Both the position numbers and the translations under genes were made by a program. Under the pieces are notes generated by a model. The model was not told where the DNA came from and made no database searches. It was given only the letters and a program-made list of their open reading frames with translations. This document shows, piece by piece, positions 11,308 to 23,618 of a DNA stretch of 64,000 bases (position 1 is its first letter; each line of letters opens with the position of its first letter). Origin of the DNA: Acanthaster planci (taxonomy: Eukaryota > Echinodermata > Asteroidea > Valvatida > Acanthasteridae); NCBI RefSeq assembly GCF_001949145.1, contig NW_019091375.1, forward strand, positions 1,866,196-1,930,195, written 5' to 3'.

Positions 11308-14300
11308 CTGCCAAGGGAAAAAAGGCCGGGAAAATATCAATCATCAAACGTATACAGAATTAATAAACAGAAATCAACCTGTAATTAATTAGTCAGTGGC
11401 CAAGTGCAAAATCTACCAGGATTTGAACCTAGGTCAAAAAGATATGGAGTTAGAGCCAAGGTAAGAGGGATAAAACGCAATGGAAAGAGCTATAAATCGA
11501 GATAGGAAAAAAAAGCAAAACACAAGGGTTCTGACTTAGTGCTTTGTAAAAATAAAAACAGAGAAAGACCTAGTCATGCTTACACTTCAAAGCAAATTTT
11601 AATATTTTAACCGGAGTAAAGAATAAAAGTTGCAGCAGATATGCAAGCAAAAATTCCAATGCTGAATTAGGCTTTTGACGGGGATTCTACATAGAAATTG
11701 AGATCATCCTCATGGCTTTCAACACCCTTTTAATGATGCGGGGCCCAGCTCTATCAACCTCAGTCAGTCAACCACTGGCTGATTTTCCCTGGTGACCAGC
11801 ACACAAAATTTATCCTGGATACCAGGCCAAATCTTCCATTGGCTGATTCCTTGTCGTTGGACTTGGCCAGGGCTGTTCAATGACATGTAACGTAAATTTA
11901 GAGTAGGCCCCCACGTGACAAAGCCGTTTTCGAGCGCACCTCCATACAAGTGCTTAGCTTTGCATTCAATAAATCACTGTCGGTAATATTTATGTGGAGT
12001 AAGATGAGATCCCATGTGGGGCTCAGTTAACCCAGATGTAGAAAATGAAGAAATTCAATCCCAGATCTGTCTTCCTAAATGACGCGGCTAAATAGAAACG
12101 CGGGCCGGTGTGAAATTTCCGGTCTAACAATGACACTTGCTCACTGGACGTGAGTTGTCTCGAGCAATACATCAAGTGGTGGACACCGTGGAGGGATGGG
12201 AGAAAGATTAAACACTTGTCATCCACGCCACACCAACAACTCTGGTGTCTTCCCCCGCGGGTGAAAAAAAATCAGGCGGGGACAATATCGCATGTCAAAA
12301 TTTGGCGCGAAATGATTTGTGCTACGAACCGAAAGGTGAATCATATTATGTTTGAAGTGTTTTGTGTTACGCAGAGCCTACAGGGAATATTGCGCGTGAA
12401 CTTGTTTTGAAGCCACTCGATTCTAACAAAATATTTCCCCTTGAACTGTATGGGTTTCCCGATTGTGCGTTGTATTTGTTGTTTCTCGACTTCAGAATAA
12501 AAAGAATTAAATTGCCTGGTGTCACCGAGGCTATTGGTACTGTTATATAATATTTAAAAAGTTATTTCATCTCAAATGAACGGAAACAATATCAAAAAGG
12601 ACAATTTTTCTGCTTAACCCTAAAAGACCCGGGGGCGGAATCCACCCTCCCCCACTTTTTTTCTGATATCGCTGCAGAGCATTTTTTTTTCAGAGGTGAG
12701 CCTTTGGGAGGTTTATAGTAACTCTTGCGGTTATTTTGGCACTATTTTTGCTAAAATCGAACATTTTCGCATTTTTCTGAAACGGATCAGCTAAATAATT
12801 TTTTTTTAATTAATTTTTCCACAGCGGCGCTCAATGCATGCGTACTGGTAAAAACATGTACCCATGAACTTCAAATGACCGTTACAACAGAAACGTGTTT
12901 CACATTAGTAATGATAAGAAATTCCTCTACATGCATGCCAAGTTTTAAAAACATCGAGCGTGGCACAATTGATGGGGGGCGGGGCGGAATCCACCCCTCT
13001 CGGGCTGCAAGATTGGCCAAACATAACCCAGCCCTTTCAGGGTTTAAGCCAAAAAACACCTTTTGTAGAGAGACGATTTGAAGATTAATGACCTCGATAC
13101 AAGCGCACACGTCTTGTGTTGGCCTTGTGGTCGAGGGCACGACAATATTTCTAATAACCTAAACGGTCATCATAGACTAAACTCATGTTTCAACTTAAAA
13201 TGAGCTTTGTTAAACATCAAACCGCCTCTTAACATCAAAATCAAATTTGTCGCAGTTTTAAAGCCAGTGAAAGTGCTCAGAAGTGACTTGTTGCTTGGTG
13301 TATGGACATTACTTTAACAAAACCCTTTTAGATACGAGGACGATTAGAGCCCATTGGTTTAAACGTCGAGTACATACCGGTTCTAATAAGAACCACTCCT
13401 CTACTAATTAAGAGAGATCTTTCCGAATGTCGCCGCAATCCCTCTCCTCAAAACTTCTTTAATCGACCGTAATTTAACGCTTACAAGATTATAAATTCCG
13501 AGGACCTTTATATACCCTCCGAGGACTTTTGTGTTTCCTTGGTCTCGGTGCATTTAAGCGCTTATGTTGTGAAATGCAATCAGCGATTACACCTAACAAG
13601 CACTGATGTTGTGAAGGTGTTTTTCTCCCTGTCGACTGAAATGAATGTTGCCTGATTGTTGGTCGAACTAAAAACTGGTACACTCGCTCAGGTAAACCGC
13701 TAGAATGGTTAAACACTGTTAGCAAAGATAACCCAGTTTGAATAAGTACCGGCAGGAGCCGGGAAGACGTCCATCCGTGCTTAATTAGGTGCTCGGTGCG
13801 GGCGCAAATTCCCGAAACTGGCGAGTTACGAATGGGTAACTATATCAAGCCGTAACCGAGTGCCTTGATGTCGACCTGTGCTAAGAGAGCATTTGGGTCT
13901 TTTGGTGCTGATATCTGTCCAATGAAAAAATTGCATCTGGTTTGCAATGCACATTTGCCAAGTGTAAGTTTTCGACGTAACAGTCTGGTATGCGCTATTG
14001 TTTACAAACTTGTAAAAGACTGAAGTTATCTTCAAGCTGTTGTTTGAATCACAGCAAGGTATTCATCTTCATTTGAAATGCTCGGAAATGCTAATAGTCC
14101 CAGGGCGCTGCAATCGCGGGTAATTACGGCTCAGGGTAATTTGAGCACGCTCCATAATACGAAGGGCCCATCTTCGAAAGTTCGTAACACAGAGTTCCTG
14201 CCGGTCACGGTGATATTTCGCAAAAGGCGACAGACGATGACGCCCGACGGGTTGTTTCCGCCTCCCGACGCACCGAGGGAACTCATAGCCCGTGGTGTTA

Positions 14301-17300
14301 GGTGTCTGCAACACTAGACGGTGACAGGTGGGTCCGTGATAGTCTCTGGCTGTAACTGGCTGTGTCTTGTCTCTTGTTGTACATTTCGGTTAAATACCGA
14401 CTGTAAGCTACGAAATCCTACGAAGGCTTGTCCTTCCGAAAGTCAAGATGGATGCAGATACAAGCCAGGGGGTTTATTTAGCCTAATTGCAATAACGTAC
14501 GAGGAAAACAAGCAATACACACTGTTTAAACACCAAGAAAACGTGCATTCGGAGGATCATAAGACCCTGTTTTCTACGAAGGGGACACCACCGATATACT
14601 TCGGTGCGGTACGGAGGAATAATACGGACCACAAGCTACCGCTCTCCACCAAGACAAACACTAGTGCTGTCCAAACTCTGTTCAGTATTGTGCTGGGGTT
14701 TTACTTGATTTCAGGATACTCACAGGCAACAGAGGGAAAGGCAGAGCCGGAACACGGATGACGAATTATCCCTTCCCCTTTGAGCTTGACATCCAGGGGA
14801 AAAAAATCATTTTCCAGGCAAATTATAAAGCAGAAATCTTCTGCAAAATGCTGGTGACTAGAGTGGCGTGGCACATTAAAAAAAACAGTCAAGCTAGAGG
14901 GAAAGACGTTTAGTCTCAGCAGGGTCTCTCATATTGAAACCGAAGCTAGCATTAACAGATGTTTTAGTTTTCTCTTGAAACACACATTGGAAACTTTTCT
15001 TGCGGTTAAATGTACATGTTATGTTGTATCAACTTACATTGCTCCCCACTTAATAATAGAATCCAATGATGTTTTTCCTTGTAAACCATCGTCTCATATT
15101 ATTTTTTTGTTATCCACAAGTCGTTGAATAAAGTTTCCATCAGTATTGTTTTATGCTAAGGCCTTGACATAAATGAGGCGCCTTTCATGAATCTATATTT
15201 TATTGAATACTGAATTGGAGCATGCTCTTGGCACGCCATCTGTCCAAGAAGCCTGTTTGGTTTGGTACTTGTACTTGGTACTTACAATATATGTCTACAG
15301 GTACGTTTTTCATGGAATTCTGCTCTAGTTTGACATGTAGCTTGAGCTGCTAGCCACTTGCTGGCAGCAGAGACAATGAAACATTGTCTTGTTCCTGCAC
15401 GAGCCGGGTTTTTGTACACAATGGTCTGGGATGCGCCATATACGTGTCTGTGGGAAGATGGTCCTCGAGAGGACACCAGCGTTTGTACTTTTGGAGGCTT
15501 CCCCTGTTGAAATGTCGCACTTTACTTCCCTTTACTAACCACGACTATTCACTCTTTGCACGCTGCCGCCATAGGCATGTAGAGCCTCGAGCTGGCAGCT
15601 TGTACAATCGCGTCAGAATCAAGACTTGCGCGTCTAACCCCAGTGGGTGTTCAAATAATTTTCCGAAGCAAAGTCAGATAGGTGTCATGGGAGGTGTCAC
15701 GGGGAAAATACTAATTGCCCTACAAGTCAATCTGATTAGACTTGGTGCTTTGATAAATGGCACACATATCCAGTCTAGGTGCTCAGAGAAAAGTAACTTT
15801 TACGTAGGATGAAAGATGTTGTAACACACCAACAATGGAGGAAATTGGATTTCTGGTATACGAACGAGCGGTAAGGTCGGGATATTAAGGCGGTAGAAAA
15901 GGCTGATAGCTGAAATCGGCAAGATCGACGCTGGAATGATTGAGGACATGGAGGAGGAAGCACCAAGAGAACCCAAGACACTAGAGTGAAAAACAAGAGA
16001 GAAAACCATCCGTTGGCAGGGGGTGGAAAATGTCCTCTCGGCTTTCCTGGCTGTGATAATGAGCTTCAAGTTCAGGATTTGGACCAGAATGGGCTTTGAG
16101 CTGGACCCAAGAGGGCGCTATTTTCTTAGCAACGGCGGTTCCTTCGTCGGAACTAAACGACGCTGGTTCACGAGCGACTAGGAAATGCACGCGTCACGGT
16201 CGCATCACACTTAATGAATTGAACCCGCGACCAACGCAGCTCTTGTCAACCGAAGAGGGGGCGTTTCTGTTCGAGGCGAATTCTACAAGGCATCGTTGGT
16301 GGAAGCAGATGGTTTATCTTATAACGCTACAGACGGAAAATATTAGGCATCGCAGTGAGGGAGTGTGGGTGATCAGTTTTGCGGCGCTGAGAGTTCCCCG
16401 GTGATATGGATTCCGCCACTAATGCATGTGCATTCCGATGGTAGCGGTACTGCCTCAAGTCTGGCGCCCCATGTCGTCAGCTCTAATAACCGCTCAGCTT
16501 GAGCGATGAAAAACATGCACAACCCAATTACATGGTGCTTATCTGGGAAATATCCTATTATTTGATCGGCAAAGCTGATAATGCAAAAGTAATCTCTGGG
16601 AGCTGGCGTCCGCACACAATGAAGCCCTTGTACTTTTCCCAGCGACCAAGACCTGTGAAAGGTGGATTTTATTACGTTGTAATGACAAGGTGCCAGTCGT
16701 CTGCATGAGTTTGCCCTGATTCTGAAGTATCGAAATGTTTACAGTTTTTGGTATACCACGTAACGTCCTCGTATTGTTACACTGTGAAGAGGGCAGCATA
16801 ACTCCTTTTATCCAAGCGCAGTTAAACGGTATTAAACATCAGCCTTCCGTGTCTCCACCCAGTAACAACAGACTTCTCTCCGGTGATCTCCTTCATGAAA
16901 ACAAGACGTTTCAAAAAAAAAAAGCTTCAGAAACTACATGTGCCGTAGAAAAAAATCATTACACGTAGTACATTGGGGTCCACTGTAGTCCACTGCGAGG
17001 ACAAAAGAGGGAGAGGACATAGTGGGTGGATTGTCCTCGGTAATCAGTTTTGGTCCTCAGAGGTACAATTTCAGGAGAGATAGAAAGTAGAGTGCATACA
17101 CTGAGCATACAGTGTGAAAATACACGTTGGGCAGGTTAAAAATCCAAATCAATTTGAATTCTCCATTGGAACAAACTGCATCCACGTTTATCTAACACCT
17201 TTATCAACCAATCAGTCTCCAACTCATAAAGCGACTTAAGAAGGGGTGGTATCTCATTATCAGGTTTTGGCATGATTGAAATTCTCAAGTCTGTGATTCC

Positions 17301-20300
17301 AGCCAGCTTCCTTTGGAGTGTCTACGTATGATAATTGTTTTACGTCAGATCGATCAGGTGACTATTGTTGCGCACTCTTTTCGACCATTGCTTAGACTTC
17401 TTTTGTATACCTTTGGCTTCGTTATTGTGAATATAATGCGACGAGGTAAGTACTTGACTCTCTGCGTAACTACATTGACATTAGAGGACATACTGAAACA
17501 TGGTTTGCTCTGCCTTTGAAGGAGTGGAATTTCATTACCTGACCTGAATTGGCCCTCGCAGGGCCTCAACAGGCTTAGCTCTAACAGCCGAGCAAGACTT
17601 GTCGGACACGGCCGACGTGTTGTCTTTTTGCGCCCCAACAAGTGCGATAGTTGGGCCCCGGATCGATACCGGCACGCCCGGCCCGGGGTGTTTGTGTGTG
17701 TGCCGAGCGCGTCGGGTAAAGTGCTTTGCGGAGAGTGCGGGTGTTGACATTGTGGCGAGGAGAGCTCCGCCGGAAGAGGTGCGCAACGTCACGCTTGCTA
17801 GCCGGGTCCTTGGAATAACATCACTCAAGAGAGCCTTGTTTGAGGGGGGGGGCTTGGTTGCTCGGTGAGATCGTCCAATGGTGCAGACTCTAAGGCTGAC
17901 ATTCTCACCAAATAAACCCTAAGGAAATGTCAACAAATCATGACGTCACTTTGCTCACACTGAGGCCCAATCACAGCAGGTCATGCCCAGCTTCATTCTC
18001 CAAGACCTGCATCGCCTCACCTTCCGCAAGCCTCGGTATACCACAACTGAATAGGAGCCCTTGGTCCCAGGTACGCGCCTTGTGCGCACGCGTGTATGTG
18101 ACGTTACACTTACACCAGAGCTTGTCAGGGTGTCTTTTTGGCGACAAGAAGCCTGTCAAGTCACCAAGTAGATTCGTGACGTAAAAAAATTGATCCATCT
18201 TGAAGACATTGCTTCTGAAATCCCACACCCCGTACAGCAACAAGCTCTTGTATCGATCGATAAAAGCGTACGCCTGCCGCGCAGTGCGGGAAACCAAAAA
18301 TTAAACACTCGCTTCTCAAGTGTGAACTAAGAGATGAAGAGTATGACAGGACAGTCACATACGCGGCGGAGTACTCTAAAATGATGCGCCTACTCTCTGA
18401 AAACTAATATATATAGCTTTTTCAATATTTTAGGCAACTCTCAATCTCATTAAGTATTGGCCAGGCATTAAAAATACAAAGTCCAAACTGTTTTGCACTT
18501 TTTATCATAACAACTTGTTTTGCTCAGAACCACACTGTAGTATAGTGTTGAAACTTTTCATTATGACACCCAGAAAAAAAATGGAGATTGTTCGACAGGA
18601 GACTTTAATTTGATTTTTCCTCCCACTTCTAATTAAGGTCACGGACTTAAATATTGACATATTTGTGCTCACGGACTGCGTGAGCATGTATTGCCAAACC
18701 TCGTATTGCAGTTGTGTCGCCTGCAATTTCTGTGGCTGGCGTTCAAGCTTATCCCTCGTCGAAATATCGGTTAAGTATTCTTGTTTCCGTTTTCCTTTGG
18801 TTGTGCCCAAGTTTGTGCTTGCCCTGGCCGCTAACCGGTCACAGTAGAGTCGCCAATGCTCACATCTCTCAAGTTCTGAAGCGATTTAACATTTTGTACA
18901 TCTCTGGAGAAAGAGTAGATATATGGTAATTGCTGACTGGTTTCCCCGCTTATCAAGTGCATCACACTCGATCGGGGCCCGATAATGGCGTTATGACATC
19001 TTCACTTAGCTTCTTCCAATCATCTGTCACCGCAAAGCGAATCATCAGTGCTATCAATATTCATAATAACGCGGGAAAAGAAACGTCAGGAAATGACTCG
19101 GAATAACAGTCCGCCCAACTCTGTCCTCTCCCCTCTAATGCCATTTTGCTGATGCGTCCCCAGATGAATTAGCGCCAATTTTCGGGCGATTTGCCCGCCG
19201 GGTGAGGAGCGTGCAACCAGCGGTGAAATGCCGTAATTGGATTGTATAAGAATGGACTGTCCCAGGCGACAGTTGTGGGACAGACGACTCCCCAGAGACG
19301 GCCCCTGTTACCCTTCAGCGATTTAGAAGGTGTTTTGTGGTCTGCACGGTTCTCTTCTGCTAAGTCAACTCGAAAAAAACATTGACGGAATCAGACTGAT
19401 CCGCTTTTAAAAGACTATTCCCGTGACTTGTGGGACGTAAAACGAGAGAAATGCATGCTCCGTTCCAAACGCTCGTCCGACTCAAGCACACACAATTATA
19501 ATACAACGCCTTTTCACTGATGTCATGACCTCTAACCTGTGACTCTTCATGCATAGATCACCAACAGCACGTGATTGGGAGAAAAAACAATCATACCAAG
19601 TTTGATACTAAATCTGAAAAGAAAATAATATCTAAAAGCAGCGGTGATAAATCAGCGGTGATGCGAAAACTAGTTTTGAGTTTTCTCTCCTGCATGCCTG
19701 GAAAAGTCTATCCATTCAAAGACAATAGTAAATTATTAATTAAAAATAAATCAAAATGTGAACACAGCGTGAAACCGTAAAACAGTCCCCAGTTACCAAG
19801 GGACTTGGGCCCTTTACAATGAAACTTGAAAAGAGACTAAGAAAAATGAAGGTCTCTTCGTGCAAAAAAATGAGGTTTTTTTTCAAATTAACATGGACAG
19901 GTTTGATTTAATTCGATTCAATGTATCAAAATGAGTCACAAGTGACTACAGCCACATTTGAGTCACAGGTCTTTAAGTAAACTTTGGGAAAGAAAATGAA
20001 TGACAACCATCAAATTAGTGATGGTAAAAACTGACACCAACCGTTCAGTTGGAGTCCAAATGCCGCACGCAAAAGCAACGTATTACTGATAATGGCCGGA
20101 AGGCTGAGTCGACTGGGTGCGCATTTGTCCAAGGACTATAATTTTATGCAGACAAAACAGGAACGGCGACCAGAACTCCCTGAGCCCTCGTATTGAAGGA
20201 TGCGGAATTAATAAAGTCGATGCTGATGAAGGGAATACATTGTCCGGTGGTAGGCGCGGAGCAGGTGCGTTGCATGTTACTTAACTTCTGATTGTGTCCG

Positions 20301-23300
20301 GTCGCGCGGCGGATCGTCCCAGCGGTACTCGGAAACCGTATGTCTCTTGGGCATGTATGGTTCTATGCTCCCTTTAAATGCACCACTGTAAAATACTATA
20401 CATAATGATGCACATTGAATGAAACCACGCTCTCCTCTCTTATTTGCCACGTTGTTAATACCGAAGAACGAAAGTGATCAGGTTCTACGAAATTGGAAAT
20501 AATTTTTTTTTCAAGGTTTTATTTCTGTGCATTACATAAAGAAACACAGTTTAGTTTTTATGTGGGATATTACTCACCTTATATATCCTAATAAGTTACA
20601 CAGTACATGCGATTTTGTCCAAGTATTAAACATGGGCTAACAGAAATGCACTGTTGTTTGAGTATTAATATATGTTTAATAAATTCTTGGCGTTTCCTCA
20701 CTCAGAATCAAAGAGATATATTTATCACTCTCGTTAAAGTCCTCTGTGCACCATTTATTCTGCAGCTGAAATTGTCTAAGCTAGGCGTGCGCGGTTAGAA
20801 TACCGAATTTGCCCCGTGGCACCAGGCATGGCTTCTTAAAAGGCTTTGGTTAGATCTGATAATTAAAGATTCGACTTGTGTTATGGTGCAAGTTATAAGT
20901 CCTTAACTTAACAGTGCCTGCATGGTTTGTCAATCCTACAGAAATGTAAACTATGAGAAATAGTGGAAGGGGTGAAAATTGCAAAATGGAAATAATCAAC
21001 CCCTCAAGAAAAAACAAACATTGAGACCTACGTCATGAGGTTTCGGTATTTGGATTTTTTAGATAGACCTTTGTATGAAAAGCATTTTCAGATTTTGTTT
21101 TCTTTTCGGGAACGGCAACACGAGTTTCAGCCATAACTATTAAGTTGTCCAGTCTTTCAATTTAATAAAGCAGTTCTGTGTTCGGTGTTACTGAATAAGC
21201 AGTGCGAAGGCATTGCATTAAGCTTCTTGTTTTATAATGATTCGCAAGCCACTTACTTCAAGGTGTCAGCGTGGTGTAACCGAGTATTTCTAGATTGAAA
21301 TTGGTTTTTCTCTCATACAGCACCCTCGCCTTGAAGCATAAACAGGAGAAAGTATCGTTTCTATTGTTGGGGGAATATGCTCTCGAATCAACCTTGAGCA
21401 GGAGCACCCCCACATCGGTCAAAACGAGCCATGCTGGTAAGGAGTGTTCATGTTGTTGGTAGAGACGCGACCGTAACACGTGCATTTCATAGTCGTTTGT
21501 AAACGAGCCAAGTCAAGTTCCGACCAAAGGAGTCTCCGTTGCTTGGAAAATTGCGCCCTCTCTTGGTCCAGGTCGGGGCTCATTGGAATGGGAAGCAAAG
21601 ATTTGGTGGAAGAAACTATTGAAGGACAGGTAAATGTAGGGCACCAGGATTCTATGTAGCACCGTACCCAAAGAGTGAATGCGTCGATACAATGTAGGAC
21701 ATGGTTCCTTTAATTACTGCCCACTGTGTCTAGGGAGACATTTCTTCACTCAAGTCAACAAAGAGCTACAGTCGCCTACCATAAAGTAGTACAGCTTGTG
21801 ATCCTACTTTGGAACAATTTATAGCTATTGAGTGTAGATTTTGGGACCATATAATTGTCTGTTGAATATTTTGGAATGTTTGTAAGGTGCTAATTCTATT
21901 CTCAACAAATTGTCAATTGACAGTCTAAATTATTTCACTGCAGAGTAATCACGAAGTATAGTACGAGTATAAATGAGTAACATGACATTTATTATCAAAT
22001 TGGTGTCATCATTTTTGTAACCTTGTATATTCTAATCAAAATGAACGTATATTTTGCGACTTTAAATTGCAGCAAATGGAAAATGAATACTCACTTCCGG
22101 AGGGTCACAGTAAAATACAGAATTTCAGCGTATAAGAATGGACATTTGTTGTAATTGGCAAGTAATGCGTCCGTCCGAAAGCTCAATCACGTATTTGTAA
22201 CCTCTTTAATGAAACGTAATGCACATTTATTTATTTGAAGGATGCAAACCGAGGTCGAATTCTTGTCATTGCGAAAATGAAACCAGGTTTAAGGCCGTTT
22301 CCAAAATCTACGCTAAATTGAAATATCATCTTGCAAAAAAGATCGCCCATTTTCCGCAATTGGCCGGGAAAACCTACAATTTACTGACCTCCTGCAAGGC
22401 GTATCATTCTGTTCATCAAGAACAGTGCAACGCATTACCTTTCTCCACCAGCCCGATAAAATCATTGTGACGGTCCTCGAGACGCTCCCCTCGGAAAAAA
22501 AATGTCTGTGTCTGCCACTGTGGCTTTTCCCAATCTTGATTGACAGTTCTTGCTTGTTATTGCCAATACGTTTGAGGCGACCGAATTAGTTTCAATAGGG
22601 TCTCTACTGTATGTACACCCCAGGCCCGTCGTGTTCTTGTTGATATTGTCTTCTTGTAGTTTTCGTCGTTGTCGCCGTCGCCGATTGTCGCTGCTGTTTG
22701 TTGTCGTTATTGGTATTGTTCTTGATCTTATTGTTCGTGCTGTTGATGCTGTTCTTTTCCCAAAGGGTGCGATATACACCATTCTGACTTAGCCATGTAC
22801 AGAGAGGAAGGAGGCCGCTAAGTGGGAAATTAACTTTACATATATAAATCCCAAGTCTCCAAGCTCAAAATAGATGACACATCGGAATTCCACGGACTGG
22901 ACATCATTTAAAGAAACACACAGATTCAGAAAGTATGATACAGTGGCACCTACCCCTTTTTGGCAGGATACGGGCAGGGGATATCTCTGATGGGGACACA
23001 CATTGCTCGCTGAAAGCGATTAGATTTTGGGCCCACTCGGGCGTTTTTCTGCGACTGCAAATGGACTCGAGTAAACGGATAGGTTGTGGTGTGCGCTAAA
23101 ATGCATCTTTCGCAATATGAGATACCATCGGCGCTGCCGGTATTTTGCCCTTTGAAAGCACCCCCTTTCAAACAACCTTTTGAAGTTACCAAATTCAGTT
23201 ACTGACATCTGATGCGCACACACACTCATAAAATGAATATACGAAGGAAGAAACCGAGTGTGTTTGGAAGTAAGAAAAATACCCCTCAATGCGCTCAGAC

Positions 23301-23618
23301 TGAGGGAATAAACGAGACAAAACAAAACATACCAAAAAAGGAGAAAAAAGTGAAAGACAAAACAGCAGGTAAAGCAAAGGATCTGAAGTGGCTCTGAGTC
23401 GTTCAAGGAGCGGGTAGTACTTCAAGTTTTTTTTTTTTACAATCAAGCTAGACAAATAGAAACAGGAGAGGATTAACAGACAAATAACTGGTCAAGCAAC
23501 ACAAAAGGGACTTACCGTTATACGGGTGGTCAATCAAGTCGTCACTGCCCAGCACACACAGACTGCCGAAGCAAACGGACAGGATCACTAGCAGAAAACA
23601 CTTGGTAAACCCTTCCAT
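10976..23618 (-). CDS. Kiss-like: Kisspeptin-type neuropeptide precursor (two coding exons, 144 aa)
   Basis: Spliced coding sequence join(10976..11307, 23516..23618) on the minus strand. The precursor would enter the secretory pathway and be cut by prohormone convertases into amidated peptides that act on a kisspeptin-type GPCR. Seen: hydrophobic signal peptide at residues 1-24, acidic spacer (about 25-87), KR at 88-89, peptide 1 at 90-113 with Cys92 and Cys97, amidation and cleavage signal GKR at 114-116, a second spacer ending RR (126-127), peptide 2 ending at Phe140, then GKRR and stop. The donor leaves one base and exon 2 supplies two, so the join makes Asp35 in frame. Known: sea cucumber and starfish kisspeptin-type precursors carry a longer peptide with a disulphide loop plus a shorter one, both ending in PF-amide. 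Inference: orthology with these. Alternatives are another LPF-amide family; the architecture makes that less likely. Confidence 0.82.
10991..11029 (-). other. Mature peptide 2: short LPF-amide
   Basis: Residues 128-140 (GRRPSRNRPLLPF), or 131-140 if cut after the internal RR, followed by Gly-Lys-Arg-Arg. The decapeptide PSRNRPLLPF-amide closely resembles the short kisspeptin-type peptide reported from sea cucumber, which as I recall also ends RPPLLPF-amide. Peptides 1 and 2 share the C-terminal LPF-amide, the part expected to bind the receptor. Confidence 0.7.
11072..11143 (-). other. Mature peptide 1: 24-residue LPF-amide with Cys-x4-Cys
   Basis: Residues 90-113, bounded by KR on the N-terminal side and GKR on the C-terminal side. 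It begins AGCRRGRC, giving a six-residue ring if the two cysteines pair, and ends SRVLPF followed by the amide-donor Gly. The ring position near the N-terminus matches the longer kisspeptin-type peptide known from sea cucumber. An Arg-Arg pair lies inside the ring and could be a cleavage site if the ring does not protect it. Confidence 0.7.
11395..11490 (-). mobile_element. tRNA-like SINE fragment
   Basis: On the minus strand a well-formed T-arm, CTAGGTTCAAATCCTGG (5-bp stem, TTCAAAT loop), gives a perfect B box GGTTCAAATCC. A TAGCTCTTTCCATTG A-box-like word lies too far upstream for an intact tRNA. Best read as a decayed tRNA-derived SINE. Confidence 0.35.
12615..13056. mobile_element. piggyBac-like TTAA element
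   Basis: Left border TTAACCCTAAAAGACC; right border, reversed, TTAAACCCTGAAAGGGC. TTAA followed by CCCT is the usual piggyBac border. GGCGGAATCCACCC occurs near each end in direct orientation (about 12636 and 12983). No transposase frame is present. Confidence 0.4.
16100..16285 (+). repeat. Dispersed repeat in the kisspeptin-type intron, copy 1
   Basis: Collinear with 60985-61160 in a GABA-B-like intron. Shared blocks are TTTTCTTAGCAAC (16121-16133 and 60999-61011), GTCGGAACT, GGTCGC and a GCTCTT-TCAACCGA-GAGG tract. Preceded by CCAAGAGGGCGCTA. Confidence 0.65.
21360..21600 (+). repeat. Dispersed repeat, copy 2 (first copy at 5140-5350)
   Basis: Collinear with 5140-5350. It lies in the kisspeptin-type intron. 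Contains GCGCCCTCTCTTGG at 21553-21566, whose reverse complement is a good match to a CTCF core. Confidence 0.6.
22627..22752 (+). repeat. Imperfect trinucleotide-periodic T/G-rich tract
   Basis: Long run of GTT, GTC, GTY and CTT triplets with three-base periodicity, leaving open frames on both strands. These frames are low-complexity (Arg/Thr/Ser-rich on the minus strand) and are not treated as genes. Confidence 0.6.
23516..23618 (-). CDS. Kiss-like: Kisspeptin-type precursor, first coding exon (signal peptide)
   Basis: Start ATG at 23618 (MEGFTK...). An in-frame TTG lies upstream, but no ATG, so this start is preferred. Residues 4-24 form a typical signal peptide with a Leu/Val/Cys-rich core and likely cleavage near Gly24. 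The exon ends at 23516 before a consensus donor GTAAGT, phase 1. A strong acceptor (pyrimidine tract then TTTCAG) sits 40 bases 5' of the ATG, with the exon starting at 23658. The transcript therefore has at least one non-coding exon further upstream, which I could not locate. Confidence 0.8.

Larger units (their letters stand above)
11308..23515 (-). other. 12.2 kb intron of the kisspeptin-type gene
   Basis: The intron runs from the GTAAGT donor at 23515 to the CAG acceptor at 11308. It holds a tRNA-like SINE fragment (about 11395-11490), a piggyBac-like element (about 12615-13056), two dispersed repeats shared with other parts of the window (16100-16285 and 21360-21600), a trinucleotide-periodic tract (22627-22752) and GC-richer islands near 14.1-14.3, 17.5-17.9 and 18.95-19.35 kb. 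Open frames such as 14321-14761 and 15384-15812 show no domain, splice logic or recognisable composition and are treated as chance. Confidence 0.7.

Noticed and set aside
11040-11363. 107-codon plus-strand frame overlapping the mature-peptide exon
   Set aside because: Antisense shadow of the neuropeptide exon; the minus strand carries the dibasic and amidation signals.
11395-11490. Intact tRNA gene on the minus strand
   Set aside because: The T-arm is good, but D-arm spacing and acceptor stem do not fit; kept as a SINE fragment.
14321-14761. 146-codon open frame on the plus strand
   Set aside because: No domain, no plausible start context, no splice partner; cysteine/serine/threonine mix looks like chance translation of intronic DNA.
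15384-15812. 142-codon open frame on the plus strand
   Set aside because: Same reasoning; composition is random and it lies inside the kisspeptin-type intron.
22462-22782. 106-codon Arg/Thr-rich frame on the minus strand
   Set aside because: Translation of a trinucleotide-periodic tract; both strands are open for that reason.
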